In this document: piece by piece, positions 36,030-47,700 of the stretch
Numbering within the stretch: position 1 is the first letter of the stretch
Layout: every line of letters starts with the position of its first letter
DNA from: Glebionis coronaria
Lineage: Eukaryota; Streptophyta; Magnoliopsida; Asterales; Asteraceae
NCBI GenBank assembly: GCA_025667525.1
Contig: CM046877.1
Coordinates: 34,120,255 to 34,184,254, forward strand
Direction: 5' to 3'
Length of the DNA stretch: 64,000 bases
Notes under the pieces: model-generated
What the model saw: the letters and a program-made list of their open reading frames with translations, nothing else
What the model was told of the DNA's origin: nothing
Databases searched by the model: none
Position numbers and translations under genes: made by a program

Positions 36030-37214
36030 TCATATTTCCCAGATACTTGATTCCCTTTCTTGACTCAATTCGGTGTTCATGCAAATCACCTCGGGTTCGA
36101 AGATTTTGACGGTAAGTTCCTCTAAATTGAGATTACTAGGAACTTCACTAGAGGAATGGTGGGGAGGGGAATCAATGACATCTAAACCATCCACGAATGA
36201 GTTTGTGGAGTGGTGAGAAGAACTCGAAGAGTCACTGGGAGCACTTGTGCCAATGCCATCACCATCACTTGTTGGCATGTCCATGTCCTCATCATTGAGA
36301 TCTAGTTGGTCGAATTTTCGATCAGATCTTGTCTTTATCTTATATACCTCTTGAATAGGTAGCATGACCCGTTTGACCGGTTGAAACTGAGAAAGATCAA
36401 GATTTGGAAAATCAAAGCCAACCCTTTTAAAAAGGCGAGTGAGGAGCATTGCATAAGGGAGGTTTGTTTTGGGTTTATGAATAGCATAATTGATCCGTTG
36501 AGCGATAAAATATGCCAAATTGTACTTGGTGTTGGTAAAGATGCAATATAGCATATGCACTAAACACGTCGGAACATGATCCCGGTTTCTACCAAGACAA
36601 AACACATTTTCCCTAAGAATATTGGTCCACTCAACCATATTATCATTAAGGTCGCTCAAGAGAACCTCATGACGTTTTACCGAACGTACCTTAGTATGAA
36701 GGCTTCTCTTAACGGGTCGATTACGCTTTTTGGAGACGATGTCGATAATGAAGTCAAGATCAATTTCCTCATGATCATTTGGAGGACAATTGTAGGATTC
36801 AAGGAGAGCACTAAGCTTCCATTTATCCGTGAAGCGACAAGTGCCTTCAAATGGGACATCAAGAATTTGACCAAACACTTCGAGAGAGTATTGAATGAGT
36901 TGATCGTTCAAGATGAACCTAACAAATATTCCATCATTGTTTTCAATGACGGAGTATGTGCTAAAGAACTCCAATAGGAATCGAGGATAGATGTCTTCCT
37001 TAATGTTCAACAAACAACCAAATCCAATGTTTTCAAACATGGACTTGATGTAGACATAATCCTTGATATCTTTTTGGACAACTCTACCCTCATGAAAGCA
37101 ACGAGATTGAAGAGAGGAAAAGGTATGGGCAAGGTGAGTTAAGGGACAAAAGTCGGATAGGTTAGGCATATATTGTTTGGTGAGTTGATGATCCTTTTGG
37201 TATTGTGAAGGCAT
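36030..37214 (-). CDS. ORF-a of element F, putative plant transposon protein
   Basis: 394 residues from the ATG at 37214 (the codon before is GTG). The first 285 residues form a compact domain: RCFHEGRVV near 40, LLEFFSTYSV near 83, FVRFILNDQLIQYSLEVFG near 98-116, MVEWTNILREN near 195, HVPTCLVHMLYC near 215, YNLAYFIAQRI near 233 and LPYAMLLTRLFKRVGF near 250. The last 100 residues are acidic and Ser-rich. Proteins of this pattern recur in Asteraceae repeats; from memory the Pfam label is a putative plant transposon protein. The role is unknown; it is not a recognisable transposase or Gag. Part of the pattern is also seen in ORF3 of element E. Confidence 0.65.
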   Translation of the reverse strand: MPSQYQKDHQLTKQYMPNLSDFCPLTHLAHTFSSLQSRCFHEGRVVQKDIKDYVYIKSMFENIGFGCLLNIKEDIYPRFLLEFFSTYSVIENNDGIFVRFILNDQLIQYSLEVFGQILDVPFEGTCRFTDKWKLSALLESYNCPPNDHEEIDLDFIIDIVSKKRNRPVKRSLHTKVRSVKRHEVLLSDLNDNMVEWTNILRENVFCLGRNRDHVPTCLVHMLYCIFTNTKYNLAYFIAQRINYAIHKPKTNLPYAMLLTRLFKRVGFDFPNLDLSQFQPVKRVMLPIQEVYKIKTRSDRKFDQLDLNDEDMDMPTSDGDGIGTSAPSDSSSSSHHSTNSFVDGLDVIDSPPHHSSSEVPSNLNLEELTVKIFEPEVICMNTELSQERESSIWEI

Positions 37215-39111
37215 CACTAGTACCTAAATAAACACAAGACAATATTTCTCCAATCACTCATATGAAAAAATAAAAAGGAAAACGAAAAATGAAAATGTGT
37301 TATATCAATTTCTTGACAAACATAGGATTGAATCCATATCATTTTCATGTTCACAATGTGTCTATTCCATCATTAACCAAGAACACATGATCTATGTTAG
37401 ATCAACAATGGATTAGAACATTGGTTTGTCAAAATAAGGTTTTTAGGTAAGCATTAACAATGTCATTACCTACTTGTTCATGGGTTCATCTCAAATCCAT
37501 CATTCAACCAAAATCATTTAGCCTAAATTCGGATTTGTTCTACAAGTGGGTTTTAGTGAAATCTTAATGAATATCAACCTAAGGAATCATAGTAAGATTA
37601 CCATGTCAACCCACATTCCTATTAAGGTTTTAATCCAATTTCAATTTTAAAAATCCCCAATTATGAAAGGATGAACCCTAGAACAAAATAGATGAAATTG
37701 AAAGAAAATACTTACAATTAATTGATGTTAGATGAAGGATGAAAGAAACCCACAACTTGGAATCAATTAATTTGAGTGATTGAAGGTTTTGGAAGCTTCA
37801 ACAATGGTGGAAAAGGTAAAACCCGTCGGCTGTGTGTTTTTGGGAGAGAGAGAGAGTTTGGTTTGAAAAAGAATAAAAAACTCAACCTGGTGCTCTGACA
37901 AAAGTTACTGACCGCGGTACCTTATCGATAAGGAACCGCGGGTTTGAGCCGCGGAGATAAGGAACCGCCTACAGAGGCAGGTTTCTATCTCTGAAAAACG
38001 CCAAATTTTGAAAATCCAGTTTTTCTAAAATACTTAAAATTAGATCATGAGCCTTTTAGAATATCATTGGATCATCATAACACTAAGCAATATGCCTTAA
38101 TGAAGGATTACGAGTTAAATCAAGATCGAAAAGAACCGAAACGGACAAACGACTACTCGTAGCAAAACGACTAAGTGGAGAGAAGTCAAGAGAAGTGAAT
38201 CAAGACTAGGATCAATGCTCAAGGAATTAATGACAATCTTCAAGTAGTTGAAACAAAGAACTTGTGTCATATATAGTGGTTTAAGACGTTCCTTTCCGGC
38301 GAAACGATAAACGGCTTTGGTAATGAATAAGCACAAAGAAATTATTCAAGTCTAAACTAAGATCACTTTCAATAATAGTCTTAGTCTAAACTAAAATATG
38401 AGCAAAGTATTAATTCACTTTCTCTCCCACAAAGGGCCTACTAACCGTATGGGTGCAAACCATGCAAATCATGCTTGATACTTTAGCTTCTACTAACTCA
38501 CTCTACATCACCATAGTGAGTCAAGTATCCAAGCAATGAATGTTTGAGAGGATAAAAGAAAAGAAACACAAAACACAAATAAATGTCAAGGCAAGGATGC
38601 TGAGAACAAGCACATAGTCAAGTAATGATCAAAAGAATGATCAAAGGACGTGTGGAAGAATGAAAGCGTACCTTGGCCACAAAGAGCAATCCATGAAGGA
38701 ATAAGTGCTATGCCCAATCAATGACTATGATGAGTACTAAGTCTTCAAGGACTAGTATCATTCCCAATCATCTTGGTATCATCATTCAAAGATGTTAAAG
38801 ATCAATGAAGATGATTCTTCTAAAAGTGCAAGTAACTCAATCCATAACCAATAAATTGATTGATCTTCATGAGTACCTACACAAAGCAAGATGCAAACTA
38901 GTAGATACATTTCAAAAGTATATCTAAAATGCGTAAAGGCTACTAATCTTAAGTGGGATGCAAAATTATCAATTAAAAGACCTATTTTCAAAGAAAACAT
39001 AGTTTTGACCAAAGAGAAACTTTAGTGCAACTAGACCTTCTAATTTGAGGAGACAATGGATAGATCCAAGTTTCAAAGTACAATATACTTCAAAGATCTT
39101 GAGTGACCATC
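37215..39111 (-). other. Leader of element F
   Basis: 1.9 kb without a supported ORF between the primer site and ORF-a. It contains hairpin module 4 (37911-37971). The bases just before the ATG (TTTATTTAG then GTACTAGTG) look like a plant 3' splice site, so a leader intron is possible. Confidence 0.5.
37911..37971 (-). repeat. GGTACC/GGTTCC hairpin module 4 (ahead of ORF-a)
   Basis: CCGCGGTACCTTATC is followed directly by GATAAGGAACCGCGG, a 30-bp palindrome with one mismatch, then a degenerate GCCGCGGAGATAAGGAACCG copy. Confidence 0.85.
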
Positions 39112-39123
39112 GCTCTGATACCA
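39112..39123 (-). promoter_or_regulatory. Primer binding site of element F
   Basis: Sense TGGTATCAGAGC, the exact initiator Met tRNA complement, two bases inside the 5' LTR. Confidence 0.9.
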
Positions 39124-39125
39124 AT

Positions 39126-40710
39126 TGTAGAAACTAGAAGGGGGGGGGGGGGTTGAATAGTTTCTATTCGATTGGTGACCAAATTAAAATTACTTTCAAT
39201 TTGGTTTGTATCAAAACTATCTTTTACTTGATGCTAAGTTGCATAATGATTAGGTTCAATTGAAATAAACTAGCAAGGATAATAAGCAAGTATAATGATA
39301 ATGAAATAAGTAAAGAGCAAGGAAGGAGACAACCTAGTGGGAAGACACCAAGATTTATAGTGGTTCGCCAACGAGGCTCTATCCTTGTTTCTACTCCACT
39401 CCTCGAGTACACCTACTCGAGATTTCCACTATATCCACAAGCTCCCTTCTCGGCGGAGAAAACCTTACATCGTTGCTTACATTATTTTCCGACACTAAGC
39501 TAAATGTCGAGACCTAATCTTTAGCTAGGACCAATCTACACGATGTTGCCTACTTCACAATTTAACGACACAAGGCTAGATGTCGAGTTCTAATCTTAAG
39601 GTAGAACCAATCTTCACGACGTTGCCTACTTCACCATTTTACGACATAAGGCTAGATGTCGAGTTCTAATCGAAAGCTAGAACCAATCTTCACGACTCTT
39701 CACTTTGAAGCTAAGTGAGAACTTCACACAACACAACTACTAATCACTTTAAAGTTTAGTGAGAACTCACAAGACACAACCACATCACTTTATAGTTTAG
39801 TGAGAACTCCTAATCAAATCTATTACAACTCAACTAGACTTATCCAAGTACACACATGTAGCTTGGATTTACACAACACAAATCCAAGCAAACACATATG
39901 CAATGGATGTACACAACAAATCCAAGTATCCACAAATAACTTGGATGAACACAACTAGTCCAAGTATTCATAAATACATTGGATTGACCAAAAACAAAAA
40001 GGGATATCATGATGAATATGACTAGCTCATAGATTCATCTTTATCACAACACTAGTGAGTGAGTGATCTTCTCATTGGACATGGTAAAGGAGGGGATCAA
40101 GAGGATAATCATATGTAAACATCCTTAACAATTTAAGTGATCATTTACTAATGATTATGCTATAGAAAATAGAAAGAGGGCTGAGAAAAACGTCCAAGAG
40201 GCTTGCTGGAAAATGAGATTTGACCCACTATTTAAAGGAGACAAAGTTACAACGGATCTATAACGGCTACTGTGCGCGGTACCTTATCTCACCCCGCGGT
40301 ACCATATCACTAAGGTACCACGTAGGTACTTAAGGTACCGCCACTAGACTCATTTTAGTGGGGTGGGAATATCTAAGGTATTTGAACCCTTCAAAGTATG
40401 TTCTAACAACATTTGGAATATGCCATTTTCAAATTTTCATTTTCCATTTTAATAAAACATTTTCTAAAAAAGAAAGTTTATTAAAAAGTTTTTTGTCTTA
40501 TTAACAAAAGTGAGTTTTAAGGATAATAATTTTGATGATCACTAAGTATGATTAAGAAAGGTTAGTGATATGATTATTACCTTGATGATAGTGTTAGTTA
40601 AATAATTCATTTTGTGTTTTACACTAAATGTGTTGTATGGTTTGTTGTGATCAAAACTAAGAAAGATTAGTTAACACTAATAATGTTTTTAGGCATCACT
40701 TGCATTAACA
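39126..40710 (-). repeat. 5' LTR of element F (1585 bp)
   Basis: Copy of 31164-32764 with the same terminal bases, G run, 75-bp units and hairpin module (40273-40341). Confidence 0.9.
40273..40341 (-). repeat. GGTACC hairpin module 5 (5' LTR of F)
   Basis: Same four half-sites as module 1, with one base changed. Confidence 0.85.
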
Positions 40711-41369
40711 CCGTGTTCGATCCTATCACACGGCTATTTAATTTTATGTCCATAAACTTTCACCAGATTCTTACAAATTGGGATTTTTGAAGTAAAAGCT
40801 TTGAAGATATTAATCGGTAGTAAGGGCTCTCTTGATATATTTCAGTAGTAAGAGACAAGTATTAGACTTATATTGAAGGTATTGATAGTGAAGATGGGAA
40901 GATAAATGAGTTATGGTTACATTTAAGAAGATTTCAAGATTTGAAGTCTTGAAGATTTTCATGTCGTATTTATACTGACAATTGCAAGGTCAGCAGCCAT
41001 GCGCTTGCTTTATGCATTTATCTACATATGACAGTGGCATACATATTACCGGAAATTGATAGTCTGTATTTAAACAGCTTGTTCTGATAAGCTTATCAAG
41101 ATAAGCTGTATTCAAACAGCTTGTTCTGATAAGCTTATCAGGACAAGCTATTTAAAAACAGCTTATCCGAAAAAACTTATTACCTTATTCTCATCAAATA
41201 TATATTTATTTAAATTTTTTTATTTATTTATATGATATAAATAAATAAGGTATAATTTGTATATTTATTTAAATTTGTTATTTATTTATATGATATAAAT
41301 AAATAAACAAATTTATTTAAATATATACACCATTAAATAAATAAACACAATAATGTCATAAACATAAAA
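40711..41369. other. Host DNA right of F; short duplications and AT-rich repeats
   Basis: Starts with the second CCGTG. An approximately 40-bp unit with AGCTTGTTCTGATAAGCTTATC is duplicated at about 41075-41165. AT-rich inverted and direct repeats of TTTATTTAAAT type fill about 41200-41345. No gene. Confidence 0.55.
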
Positions 41370-41399
41370 ATGATAACTAACTTCTATTTCAGCCCAAAT

Positions 41400-41870
41400 G
41401 TTCGCCTGGAGCTCTTTAGGGACGTCATTCCAACTTGGTTAGTACATTGGCACGAGTCTCCTGAGAGACTCCCCGATGAAATCAGAGAAATGCTGAGCAT
41501 GGTCGCCGAGAGGCCGGAAAGAGGATGGCCGCCTCTCAAAACTTATCGGGACAGGGCCATGCATCTCAACGGCGCTCAACAAATAGAGATTTCGGTTAAT
41601 GGACCGAGTCTTTAACCTACCGGCCTTTCTGCCGCCCAAATTTTCTTTCCTTTTGCCTTTGCCTGCAAAAATCAAGTGAGTGACAAAGTCATAAAAATTC
41701 AAGGCAAGCAACATATATGCACTAAATTTATGATTGTGTTACAATAATCCAAATATTCATACCTTTATTTCTAAATAAGGCGAAGCGACCGCTGCGGATG
41801 TTTGGCGTAGGAGGTTCATCGTCACCACCACCATCACCACCGTTTGATCGTGCAACATCTGCTGACGACA
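41400..41870 (-). pseudogene. CACTA/En-Spm second-ORF relic, two exons
   Basis: Exon 1 from an ATG near 41870 reads MSSADVARSNGG...NIRSGRFALFRNKG and ends at AAATAAAG before GTATG (about 41762). Exon 2 begins after TTTTTGCAG (about 41669) and reads KGKRKENLGGRK...MHGPVPISFERRP...GESLRRLVPMY. It then has an in-frame TAA and continues PSWNDVPKELQANIWAEIE. The W-x-DVP...I-x-E-I block is typical of the plant CACTA-associated transposase family. The in-frame stop makes it a relic. Confidence 0.5.
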
Positions 41871-42041
41871 TCTGTACAAGTACAATTAGCATAACATAGA
41901 CAAATTCATGAACAAAATAATATAAGCATGCACAAATCCAAATACAACACATCCAACTAAATATAGACATTTAAACAATCCACAACAATTAGATTCATTT
42001 ATTCAAACAAATAAGTGTCTTTTGCAAGTTACAACTAAAGG

Positions 42042-42800
42042 TCAATCTTCTTCTTCATTGGAATAAAATTTGTCTTCACCATCATCATCATTCATATGTT
42101 CTTCATCACTTAAATCATGAGGGACGTCTTCGTCATCAGTAATACCATCGTCTTCGTCATCAACTTTAATGATATTTGGCGGTGCATCAACCTCCATTGA
42201 TTGGCCATCTATATGCAAGGGCATATCAACCAAGTCATTCAAATCAGTGGAAAGTGGTAGATCAGATGAGTTGTCGAAATTTATAATATCAGGAACGACA
42301 TCTAACCCGATGACACCCCTGTTGGAAAACTTTTTATGGTTAACATGTTCAACGACCTTCCAGTTGGGTTTGTTCTTATCTTCAACGTAGAAGACTTGTT
42401 TGACTTGTGTTGCGAGAATGTATTGATCATCTTTCCACCACTCACCTCTTGTGTCGGTGAGTTGTGTCATGTTGTTTCTATATATAAGACAGTGTTTGCG
42501 TGATGCACTGCGAGTGTCGAACCACTTAACTCGGAACAACACAACACTGAACGACAAATAATTAAACACGAGGATCTGTTGAAGCTGGCCATAAGATATT
42601 GTGTCAGGGCCAGGCACACAAATGCCGCTGTTTTGAGTTGTATGACGTTCATCGCGGCTGTGCACGACATACCTCACACCGTCGACTACGCAAGAGTTTA
42701 GTGAGATTGGATTCGGTGATGGTCCACAAGCCAAAGTGAATAACTCGTTGGTTCTAATAACTTCTGGGTATTTGTCATTGTCTACGTGACATTGACGGAT
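42042..42800 (-). pseudogene. CACTA/En-Spm transposase C-terminal exon (DUF4216-type)
   Basis: After a TCGTAG splice acceptor the exon reads HVDNDKYPEVIRTNELF, LACGPSP, then GVRYVVHSRDERHTTQNSG, VVLFRVKWFDT and YILATQVKQVFYVED...WKVVEHV. This is the conserved order of the DUF4216 domain in plant CACTA transposases. An Asp/Glu-rich tail ends at a stop at 42042. The N-terminal transposase core would lie to the right, where element D is inserted (42888), so D probably sits in an intron or upstream part of it. No CACTA terminal repeats were found. Confidence 0.75.
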
Positions 42801-42887
42801 CTACGAGGAATAAGGGATTAGATACAGAAAACTATTTATAATACTATTATTTTTTACAGGTAAGTACACAAAATAAGTGTAAGTTTA

Positions 42888-43275
42888 TGTTAGCCTCAAA
42901 ATATTGAGCCAAACAAGAATGCTCGGTCATATGTTTATTATGTATCGTATTTTAGAACGTTGTAATAGGTAGTATATTAGTCGTGTTATACGGGCTTAAC
43001 TTTAGGCTAAAGTTCATTAATAAGTAACTAAAGCCCAAAAGGAAAGCCCGACCCAAACCATATAGTCCATAAAGAAGCCCGCATGTGGGTGGACTATATA
43101 TACTACCCTCCTAGCATGTTAGGAGGGTTGGTGATTCATTTTTCTCTTAATCTAATAGTCTACAAGTTAATTCTCTCTACTTTCTCTCACTACTTTCTCT
43201 CTCTAAACTTCATCTCATATCTTCCTTTCTTTCTTTAATTCGTGTGCTAGAATCATCATTATATTAGGGACAACA
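42888..43275 (+). repeat. 5' LTR of element D (388 bp)
   Basis: TGTTAGCCTC...GGGACAACA. TATA-like box at 43094-43105 and a hairpin with stems CCCTCCTA/TAGGAGGG at 43106-43127. Confidence 0.9.
43094..43127 (+). promoter_or_regulatory. TATA-like box and adjacent hairpin in LTR of D
   Basis: CTATATATACTA followed directly by the inverted repeat; same arrangement as in C, A and E. Confidence 0.6.
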
Positions 43276-43277
43276 AT

Positions 43278-43291
43278 TGGTATCAATCGCC
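43278..43291 (+). promoter_or_regulatory. Primer binding site of element D
   Basis: TGGTATCAATCGCC, identical to C. Confidence 0.75.
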
Positions 43292-44241
43292 ATGGGGTAG
43301 TATTTGTGATTGGTTGTTGTTATTATATTTGATTCGAATGATTTAATCCATAAATCATCTCGGATTCAAATTTTTTTTTGTTTTCCGTGCTCTACTTCTT
43401 CATCTACATCTTCTACATAGTTGTAGTAGTGATTTGGTATATTTACTTTGGCTAAAAACACAAAATTTTTGGGTGTTTTGATCATTTTCTGGCTTAAAAT
43501 CACGTATTGGTTGAGTTTTGTCCGAGAAAAGTGGGATATATTCCGATCAGTGCAATCGGAAAAGGGATTAGTGATTCCGATCACTCACATCGGAAAAGGG
43601 TTTTAACATTCCGATCAGTATTCCAATTTGACTTTCCGATCAAGGGTTATTCAACAACATTCCGACCAGCTCTTTCCGATCATCATTCCGATTGGGTATT
43701 CCGACAAGGTCTTTCCGATCATCATTCCGATTTGGTATTCCGACAAGCTCTTTCCGATCATCATTTCGATTTGCTATTCCGACAAGGTCGTTCCGATCAC
43801 CATTCCGATTAGACATTCCGACGAAGGGATTTCGATTAGACATTCCGATTAGACATTCCGATTACACATTCCGATTAGACATTCCGACGAAGTGATTCCG
43901 ATGACATGTTTTTGCTAAATTTTGTTTGAGTATTTTTTAGACTTAGCCACCATCTAGATTAGTTTAGGAACGTAGTTTACACGAAGATTAAAAAAAAAAG
44001 AAAGAGTTAAAATTTTTAGGTCAAGTAAAATCAAATTTTTTCCATACTAGTTTTAGGACATTTCTAGCTCAATTTCAAAATTTGGCGATTACAAATTTTT
44101 TAGGTCTACCGTTTTGTCGGACTGAGGAATTTATTGTCGGGCTGAGAAAAAAATCGCAATTTTCGGAATTTCAACAACCAAACAATCACAACACAACTAC
44201 TTAAGATCCACATTCGATTCATCATTTCAGAGAACTTTGAG
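43292..44241 (+). other. Leader of element D
   Basis: No gene. It holds the CATTCCGAT repeats and ends in a stretch colinear with the leader of C up to the MDS start codons. Confidence 0.65.
43550..43900 (+). repeat. CATTCCGAT repeats with four 39-bp higher-order units
   Basis: Exact 39-bp period at 43671, 43710, 43749 and 43788 (each three 13-bp steps: TTTCCGATCATC, ATTCCGATTTGG, ATTCCGACAAGG with changes), flanked by simpler ATTCCGATTAGAC units to 43900. Confidence 0.85.
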
Positions 44242-44769
44242 ATGGATTCTACCGCTGAATATCGTGTGACGAACAACAACATAATGGTGGCAGGTAACAA
44301 AGAAAGACCACCAATGCTTGTGTCGTGTCGATACGATCAATGGCAATCCCGTTTTATACGTTACCTTGACACAAAACCTAACGGTGATGCTTTAAGGCAA
44401 TGTATCTTGGAAGGACCCTATAAACTCTCACGGATTCAAGTTCCTGCAGGTTCAGCCACAGACACAAGTGACGCACAACCCGCATATGAACGTGATGAAA
44501 AGAGGACCGACCTCACCCCAGAGAACCGTGCGTGGTTTGATGCAGAGAAGGAAGCAATCTACTTAATTCTCAGTGGCATTGGAGATGAGATTTACTCTAC
44601 GGTTGAGGCATGTCCTATTGCTCAAGAAATGTGGACGGCCATTGAAAGATTGCAACAAAAGGTAATCACTTAACAAACAAGATGTGAAAACTAAGATGTT
44701 TTGGAACTTTGGCAAGTTTACATCAAAGGATGGGGAATCAATTGATTCTTATTACTCCCGATTCTAAAA
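44242..44769 (+). pseudogene. Gag N-terminal domain of element D (frameshifted)
   Basis: ATG at 44242; 143 residues with the copia Gag N-domain pattern (RPPMLVSCRYDQWQSRFIRYL; EMWTAIERLQQ). One base is off near 44655. The other frame then reads NKQDVKTKMFWNFGKFTSKD GESIDSYYSRF up to a TAA just before 44770, where the main Gag ORF begins in the same frame. A single frameshift and one nonsense codon separate it from the following 1279-residue ORF. Confidence 0.75.
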
Positions 44770-47700
44770 ATGATGAATGATATGACCCGAAACAACTTGC
44801 AAGTTTCCACCATGCAAGTCAATGTCCAATTTCTACAGCAACTTCAACCAGAGTGGACACGGTTTGTCACGTTGGTAAAACAACAACAAAAGTTAGACGA
44901 AGTTTCATATCACAAGCTCTTTGACATCTTGAAACTATTTCAAAATGAGGCAAATGAACTTCGAGCTGAACGAGTTGCAAAGATTTCCAATCCACTTGCT
45001 TTGGTGTCTACCACTCAACATTACCCAGATTATCACTCCCGTACTTCAAAGACCTACTCTACTCAATCATCATCACCACGATCATCCATTGTCTCCAAGT
45101 CACATGTCCCAACACGATCCCGAGGCAAAGAAGTTGCAAGAGCACCATCACCCACACCTGAGCAATCATCCGAAGAAGACAGTGATGAAGAAATAGCTCA
45201 AAAAGATAGGGAATTTAAGCAACAAATGGCTTTCGTTATGAAGCAATATAAGAAAATATACAAACCCACCAACAACAACCTTCGAACATCTTCAAACTCG
45301 AGGAACACCCATGCACAGAGTCCTCCAAGGTATGATACACGAAGACGTGCTGAGGGTCCTCCAAAGTATGATCGACAACCTAAGTATGATAATCAGAGGG
45401 TGGCTACTGTTGTTGGAAATAGGGAAACTGTTGGTACTCAAGTTGTGAAACAAAGTGGGATTCAGTGTTATAACTGCAGAGGTTTTAGGCATTTGGCTAG
45501 GGAATGCAGACAGCCAAAGAGGGTTAAAGATTATGGTTATCATAAGGAGAAGATGCTGCTGTGCAAGAAAATGGAAGCTGGAATCAAGTTATCAGCTGAG
45601 GAAGGAGAAATGCTTGACGACACAGATGATGAAATCTCCGACCAAGAACTCGAGGCACATTATTCATACATGGCAAAGATTCATAAGGTCCTTAACGTCA
45701 CTGAGGATGACAATGGTCCTATCTTTGATACTGAGCCAATTGATAAGGTACAACATGCTGATGAATATAATGTGTTTGGTGATACACATGAGCATAGTGA
45801 ACTTCCAACAACAATTACTGACACGTGTATGATGGAAACGGTTGATAGCAATACCAAACCCGATTCATCAGACATGTGCAATAATGAGTTTGAGGATGAT
45901 CAACATGCAAATGAGTATGATGATGAGGAGCGTGTCGCGCTTGCTAATTTAATTGCTAGTTTACAAAAAGATGTCAATGAAAATAGAAAGAATCAAAAGC
46001 AATTAAAGAAGGCAAACGCAGCGCTCACTCAAAACTTTGAAGAATGCAAAGCCGCTCTTATAAAATCTAATGAGACTATTGATAGTTATATGGTTGAGCT
46101 TCTTCAAAAGACCAACGAGCTTGAGGGGTACAAAAGTCGTGTCATCAACGTTAAAAAGGACGATTTTGAAAATAAATATAATGAAGCTCTTGCTTTGTTA
46201 ACTAAAGAAAAACGTCAATTTAATGTTTTATTAAGTGATGAACGTCAAAAAACGTACCTTGCCACAACAAAAGTTAATGAACTTGAACAGAGGCTTTCTA
46301 TGAACACCACCGATTCTGCTAAAATTCTTGACGAGAAGAAACAAGAGGTTGAAACATTAAAACAAGATTTCAAAAATAGACAAAGCAAAGATACTGAAAA
46401 AGTAAAGGATCTCATAGAACAAGTCGATTTTTTGAAAAAAGTTGTTTATAATACACATGACTCTATTCAAACCGTCAGAATGATAGCACCTCGGTCGTTT
46501 TTCAAGAGTCAACCTAGCTTTGCCACCCCCAAGTACCTCGAACAAGCTCAAGCTGCGAACCCTCACTTATATCTTGATGAGTCTGAATGGACTGATAATG
46601 ACTGCCCAGTAGCTAACATCGATAGTGAAGAGACGTCCCTTTGGGATGAGGAGAGTAGATCACCGGTCAATAAAGATTTTGTGAAACCATATAACTATGC
46701 TTATGAAAACAGTCTTTATGGTCTTTTCACTCCACAAAAACAGAAGTCTCGTGAGGAATTATTTTTAGAATGCAAACGAAAAAGAATTCAATGGAAAAAA
46801 GCTTTTGCCACTAAGAGGAAAACTAATGTTTTTAAATATATTAACTATTTGCCTCTAGATGCTTCTAAAAGTAAAAGTAGAAAAATACTTGGTTTTCTTA
46901 AACACCACGTTAATAATGTTCAATCAATTGTTGAAAGCGATTGGGAGAAACGTCAAAAGGATAAGTGGAAAACTGAGATTCCTCACGATATAACTGTGCT
47001 TGTGAAAGAACTTTTAATACCAAATACGAAGATAATAAAAGAACATGTTCTTGAGTTTGAAAATTTAATTCAGTCTGAAATGTTTGATGATTTTAAATAT
47101 GTTGAGTCTCTTGAAAAAGAAATTGATGACCTTCAAAATGACAAATTAGAATTTTCAAACGAATATGATCTACTCTTAGAAGAATGTCTCTCCAAAGATA
47201 TTTTGTGTGTTACTCTTCAATCTTGTGCTGATATCGATGAATATTCTGATGTTGCATGCAAATATCTTGATAAAATCAAAGAGTGTGAGCGTCTTGAACT
47301 TGAGCTTTCGAAACATAAAGAAAATGTTGATAAAAAGGCTTTTGAGTTACTTCAACACAAAACTGATTTCCTTCAAAAACATTGTCATTCTCTTGAACTT
47401 GCTTTGCAAAAAGACGTTGGTAGTTTTCCACATGATAATAAATTGCAAGAAAAACTTTCCCAAACGTTTCAAGAAATGAACGAACATAATTTGGAAATTA
47501 AAGGGTTGAAAGCTCAGTTACAAGACAGGGACAGAGCGATAGCAGAGTTGCAGAAACTCATTGCTAAGATGTGTGGGAAGATTGTGGAACCTAGTGTTAA
47601 TAAACCTGTCGTAAGACAACCCAATGCTCAAAAAGTGACTAGACCCTTTGTCTTGGGAAAACCATCTGTTTTCTCTAATTATGCATTTGAAAAACCTGCG

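Larger units (their letters stand above)
31164..40710 (-). mobile_element. Complete non-autonomous LTR element F with three unusual ORFs
   Basis: 9.5 kb, minus strand. It has 5' LTR 39126-40710, perfect initiator-Met primer site 39112-39123, polypurine tract 32765-32779, 3' LTR 31164-32764 and CCGTG duplications. No protease, integrase, RT or RNase H is present. The internal 6.4 kb carries ORF-a (36030-37214), ORF-b (34701-35399) and ORF-c (about 33411-33957), all in the sense direction. LTRs are close to identical apart from a 16-bp indel and scattered changes, so it moved fairly recently, presumably with enzymes from another element. Confidence 0.9.

Noticed and set aside
41370..41615. Plus-strand 81-codon frame
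   Set aside because: Antisense to the CACTA second-ORF exon, which has the recognisable motifs.
42169..42390. Plus-strand frame over the CACTA exon
   Set aside because: Shadow of the DUF4216-type exon on the minus strand.
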